A stretch of DNA of 64,000 bases from a bacterium (GTDB lineage Bacteria; Patescibacteriota; Saccharimonadia; Saccharimonadales; UBA4665), in NCBI GenBank assembly GCA_021850865.1, contig JAJZKN010000001.1, positions 1-64,000 on the forward strand. Direction: 5' to 3'. Below, piece by piece: positions 62,824 to 64,000 of this stretch (its first letter is position 1; each line of letters starts with the position of its first letter). The notes beneath the pieces are model-generated. The model saw only the letters and a program-made list of their open reading frames with translations. It did not search any database and was not told where the DNA came from. Position numbers and translations under genes: made by a program.

Positions 62824-63291
62824 TTGGAAAGCCAACCCGAAAACGTTATCGGTCTTATTAACTCTCAAGTAACTGAACGGATTAACCATAATCCCGAACT
62901 GGCGCGGGAGGTATTGGTGGTTATCCGTAAAAATCCTGGCCGTGAGTTGCAGAAAACCGAGCTTGAGGGGTCAGACAACCTGTTTGGCGATCAAGAACAA
63001 CTTATTTCGACCTACGACTTTTTCTCGCAGGTGGTAGCCGATATCGAACGGTTTAGCCAGGTGCAGATCAGCGACGAGGACGTAGACAGAGCCTATGATG
63101 ATACGGAGTACGTTCGCTGGCTTAATGCACATTCACAGTCAAACGGCTTAAGGGACCGGACTTTGACCAGCCAGGAACGGACGATCAGCATCAGAGCCAA
63201 TCTGCTGCGCTTCCTGGCAGACAAGGCAATCGTTAATCGAGTAGCGGTAGTGCCGCCGACCGACGACGAACAGCTGGAACTGGCTAATTAG
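62824..63291 (+). CDS. Hypothetical acidic protein, 155 aa
   Basis: Unknown, soluble, helical and acidic, no cysteines. The start is TTG, supported by a strong AGGGGG seven bases before it. The middle part (IERFSQVQISDEDVDRAYDDTEYVRWLNAHS) and the charged C-terminus look like an all-helical protein. No family is recognised. The upstream Fnr-like box suggests redox or starvation control. It is followed 56 bases later by cobO. Confidence 0.7.
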   Translation: MESQPENVIGLINSQVTERINHNPELAREVLVVIRKNPGRELQKTELEGSDNLFGDQEQLISTYDFFSQVVADIERFSQVQISDEDVDRAYDDTEYVRWLNAHSQSNGLRDRTLTSQERTISIRANLLRFLADKAIVNRVAVVPPTDDEQLELAN

Positions 63292-63330
63292 CACCCCTAA
63301 GTGCTCAACCTGATTGTCGGCAACTATGGG

Positions 63331-63336
63331 TATAAT
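63331..63336 (+). promoter_or_regulatory. -10 box directly before the cobO gene
   Basis: TATAAT, eleven bases before the ATG at 63348; no ribosome-binding site lies between. Confidence 0.5.
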
Positions 63337-63347
63337 AGTACTTAGTT

Positions 63348-63917
63348 ATGGCGTTTGAAGATTATAAGACCAAGGAGTCGGTAGTACTGGTGTATACCGG
63401 CGATGGCAAAGGTAAGACCAGCGCTTCAGTCGGGTTGATGGCCAGAGCCCTCGGCAACGGCTGGAGGGTTGCTTTTATTCAGTTTATTAAACACTGGGAG
63501 GTCAGCGAGCATAAGTTTATCCAGGAGATCCAGCCTCTGTACGGCGAAAAGCTGTATTTCTATAAAGGCGGAATGGGCTTCTATAACGCCGGAGACATGA
63601 GCGCCAAGAACGTTACTCCTCAAGAACATCAAATAGCTGCTAAAACTACTTATGACGTCGCCTTAAAAAGCGTCAGCAGCGGTAAATTCGATCTGGTAAT
63701 TTGTGATGAAATCAATAATGCAGTAAACGACAAACTGCTCAGTATCAGCCAGGTGGCCAAGCTGATCGATCAGCGCAATCCGCATACCAGCCTATGCTTG
63801 ACCGGCCGCAACTTTAATATGGAGTTAATTGGCAAGGTCGACATTGCTACCGAGATGAATAAAATCAAGCACCATTTTGACGATAAATACTTAGCCAACA
63901 AAGGAATAGACTTTTAA
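63348..63917 (+). CDS. cobO: Corrinoid adenosyltransferase, CobO/BtuR type
   Basis: 189 aa. P-loop GDGKGKTSASVGLMARALG, FIQFIKHWEVSE, LVICDEINNAV and CLTGRN are the hallmark motifs of the CobA/CobO/BtuR family, which transfers adenosine from ATP to cobalt in corrinoids. No other cobalamin gene lies in the window; the enzyme may serve salvage of scavenged corrinoid or a different ATP:substrate reaction. The His/Lys-rich FIKHWEVSEHK segment and the rest fit the family. Starts 11 bases after a TATAAT. Confidence 0.9.
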   Translation: MAFEDYKTKESVVLVYTGDGKGKTSASVGLMARALGNGWRVAFIQFIKHWEVSEHKFIQEIQPLYGEKLYFYKGGMGFYNAGDMSAKNVTPQEHQIAAKTTYDVALKSVSSGKFDLVICDEINNAVNDKLLSISQVAKLIDQRNPHTSLCLTGRNFNMELIGKVDIATEMNKIKHHFDDKYLANKGIDF

Positions 63918-63958
63918 GCTTGTTTGTTATAGAATAAGGCTCACATTAAGCCATCTCT

Positions 63959-64000
63959 ATGATTGAATCCTACCCATATAATCAACAGGAAAACGGACCT
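63959..64000 (+). CDS. Possible start of a further gene, cut by the window end
   Basis: An ATG at 63959 opens a frame that stays open to the last base (14 codons, MIESYPYNQQENG and on). No ribosome-binding site is seen, in keeping with many genes here, but the stretch is too short to judge. Confidence 0.3.
   Translation, partial: MIESYPYNQQENGP

Overview
The window looks like a chromosomal segment of an aerobic member of the Candidate Phyla Radiation, most likely Saccharibacteria (TM7, class Saccharimonadia). The basis is the set of genes in it. There is an enlarged ThyX-like protein, a large-conductance channel with a zinc ribbon, a VirD4-like ATPase, a helicase-nuclease fusion, a complete F1Fo ATP synthase with a very short delta subunit, and a bo3 quinol oxidase with NDH-2, as known from some Saccharibacteria. 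Reading frames end normally at TGA, so the standard bacterial code is used, unlike Gracilibacteria. The lineage is inferred from gene content; no rRNA gene lies in the window.

Layout. 0-12.6 kb: ThyX-like gene (cut by the window edge), two unknown genes, an rplJ-rplL operon behind an L10-type leader with attenuator, then mostly replication, repair and translation genes on the plus strand: dnaX, dnaB (with a mini-intein), a GT-C-like membrane protein, ybaB, recR, nrnA-like and cysS. 12.6-20.9 kb: envelope genes, namely an AI-2E-type permease, an alpha/beta-hydrolase lacking its nucleophile, a stand-alone cytochrome b6-like protein, and a GT2 polysaccharide synthase followed by a GH18 chitinase-like protein. 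20.9-27.4 kb: a loose accessory region beside tRNA-Gln, with a membrane J-protein carrying duplicated cysteine modules, an mTERF-like repeat protein, a kinase-like protein, a decayed SDR gene and several orphans. 27.5-38.1 kb: VirD4-like ATPase, two flippase-like membrane proteins, two histidine kinases with response regulators, a Crp/Fnr regulator and an ABC exporter.

38.1-46.0 kb is a respiratory block: cyoABCDE in tightly overlapping order, an FAD-linked 2-hydroxyacid dehydrogenase upstream, and a divergent type II NADH dehydrogenase. NADH and a 2-hydroxyacid could thus feed quinol to the bo3 oxidase, whose proton gradient would drive the ATP synthase encoded at 55.5-62.3 kb. At 50.4-55.0 kb a putative zeta-type carbonic anhydrase is divergent from a membrane-anchored flavin reductase, ApbE, a ferric-reductase-like haem protein and a small anchored protein, which suggests a second electron route across the membrane. 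The window ends with glutaredoxin, an unknown gene behind an Fnr-like box, and a CobO-type adenosyltransferase.

Two regulatory patterns run through the window. Many genes have a -10 box only 6-11 bases before the start codon, implying leaderless mRNAs, including the ATP synthase, the respiratory genes and a sensor kinase. An identical 12-base Fnr-like palindrome occurs in the carbonic anhydrase/flavin reductase intergenic region and before the gene at 62.8 kb, and may be read by the Crp/Fnr protein encoded at 32.5 kb.
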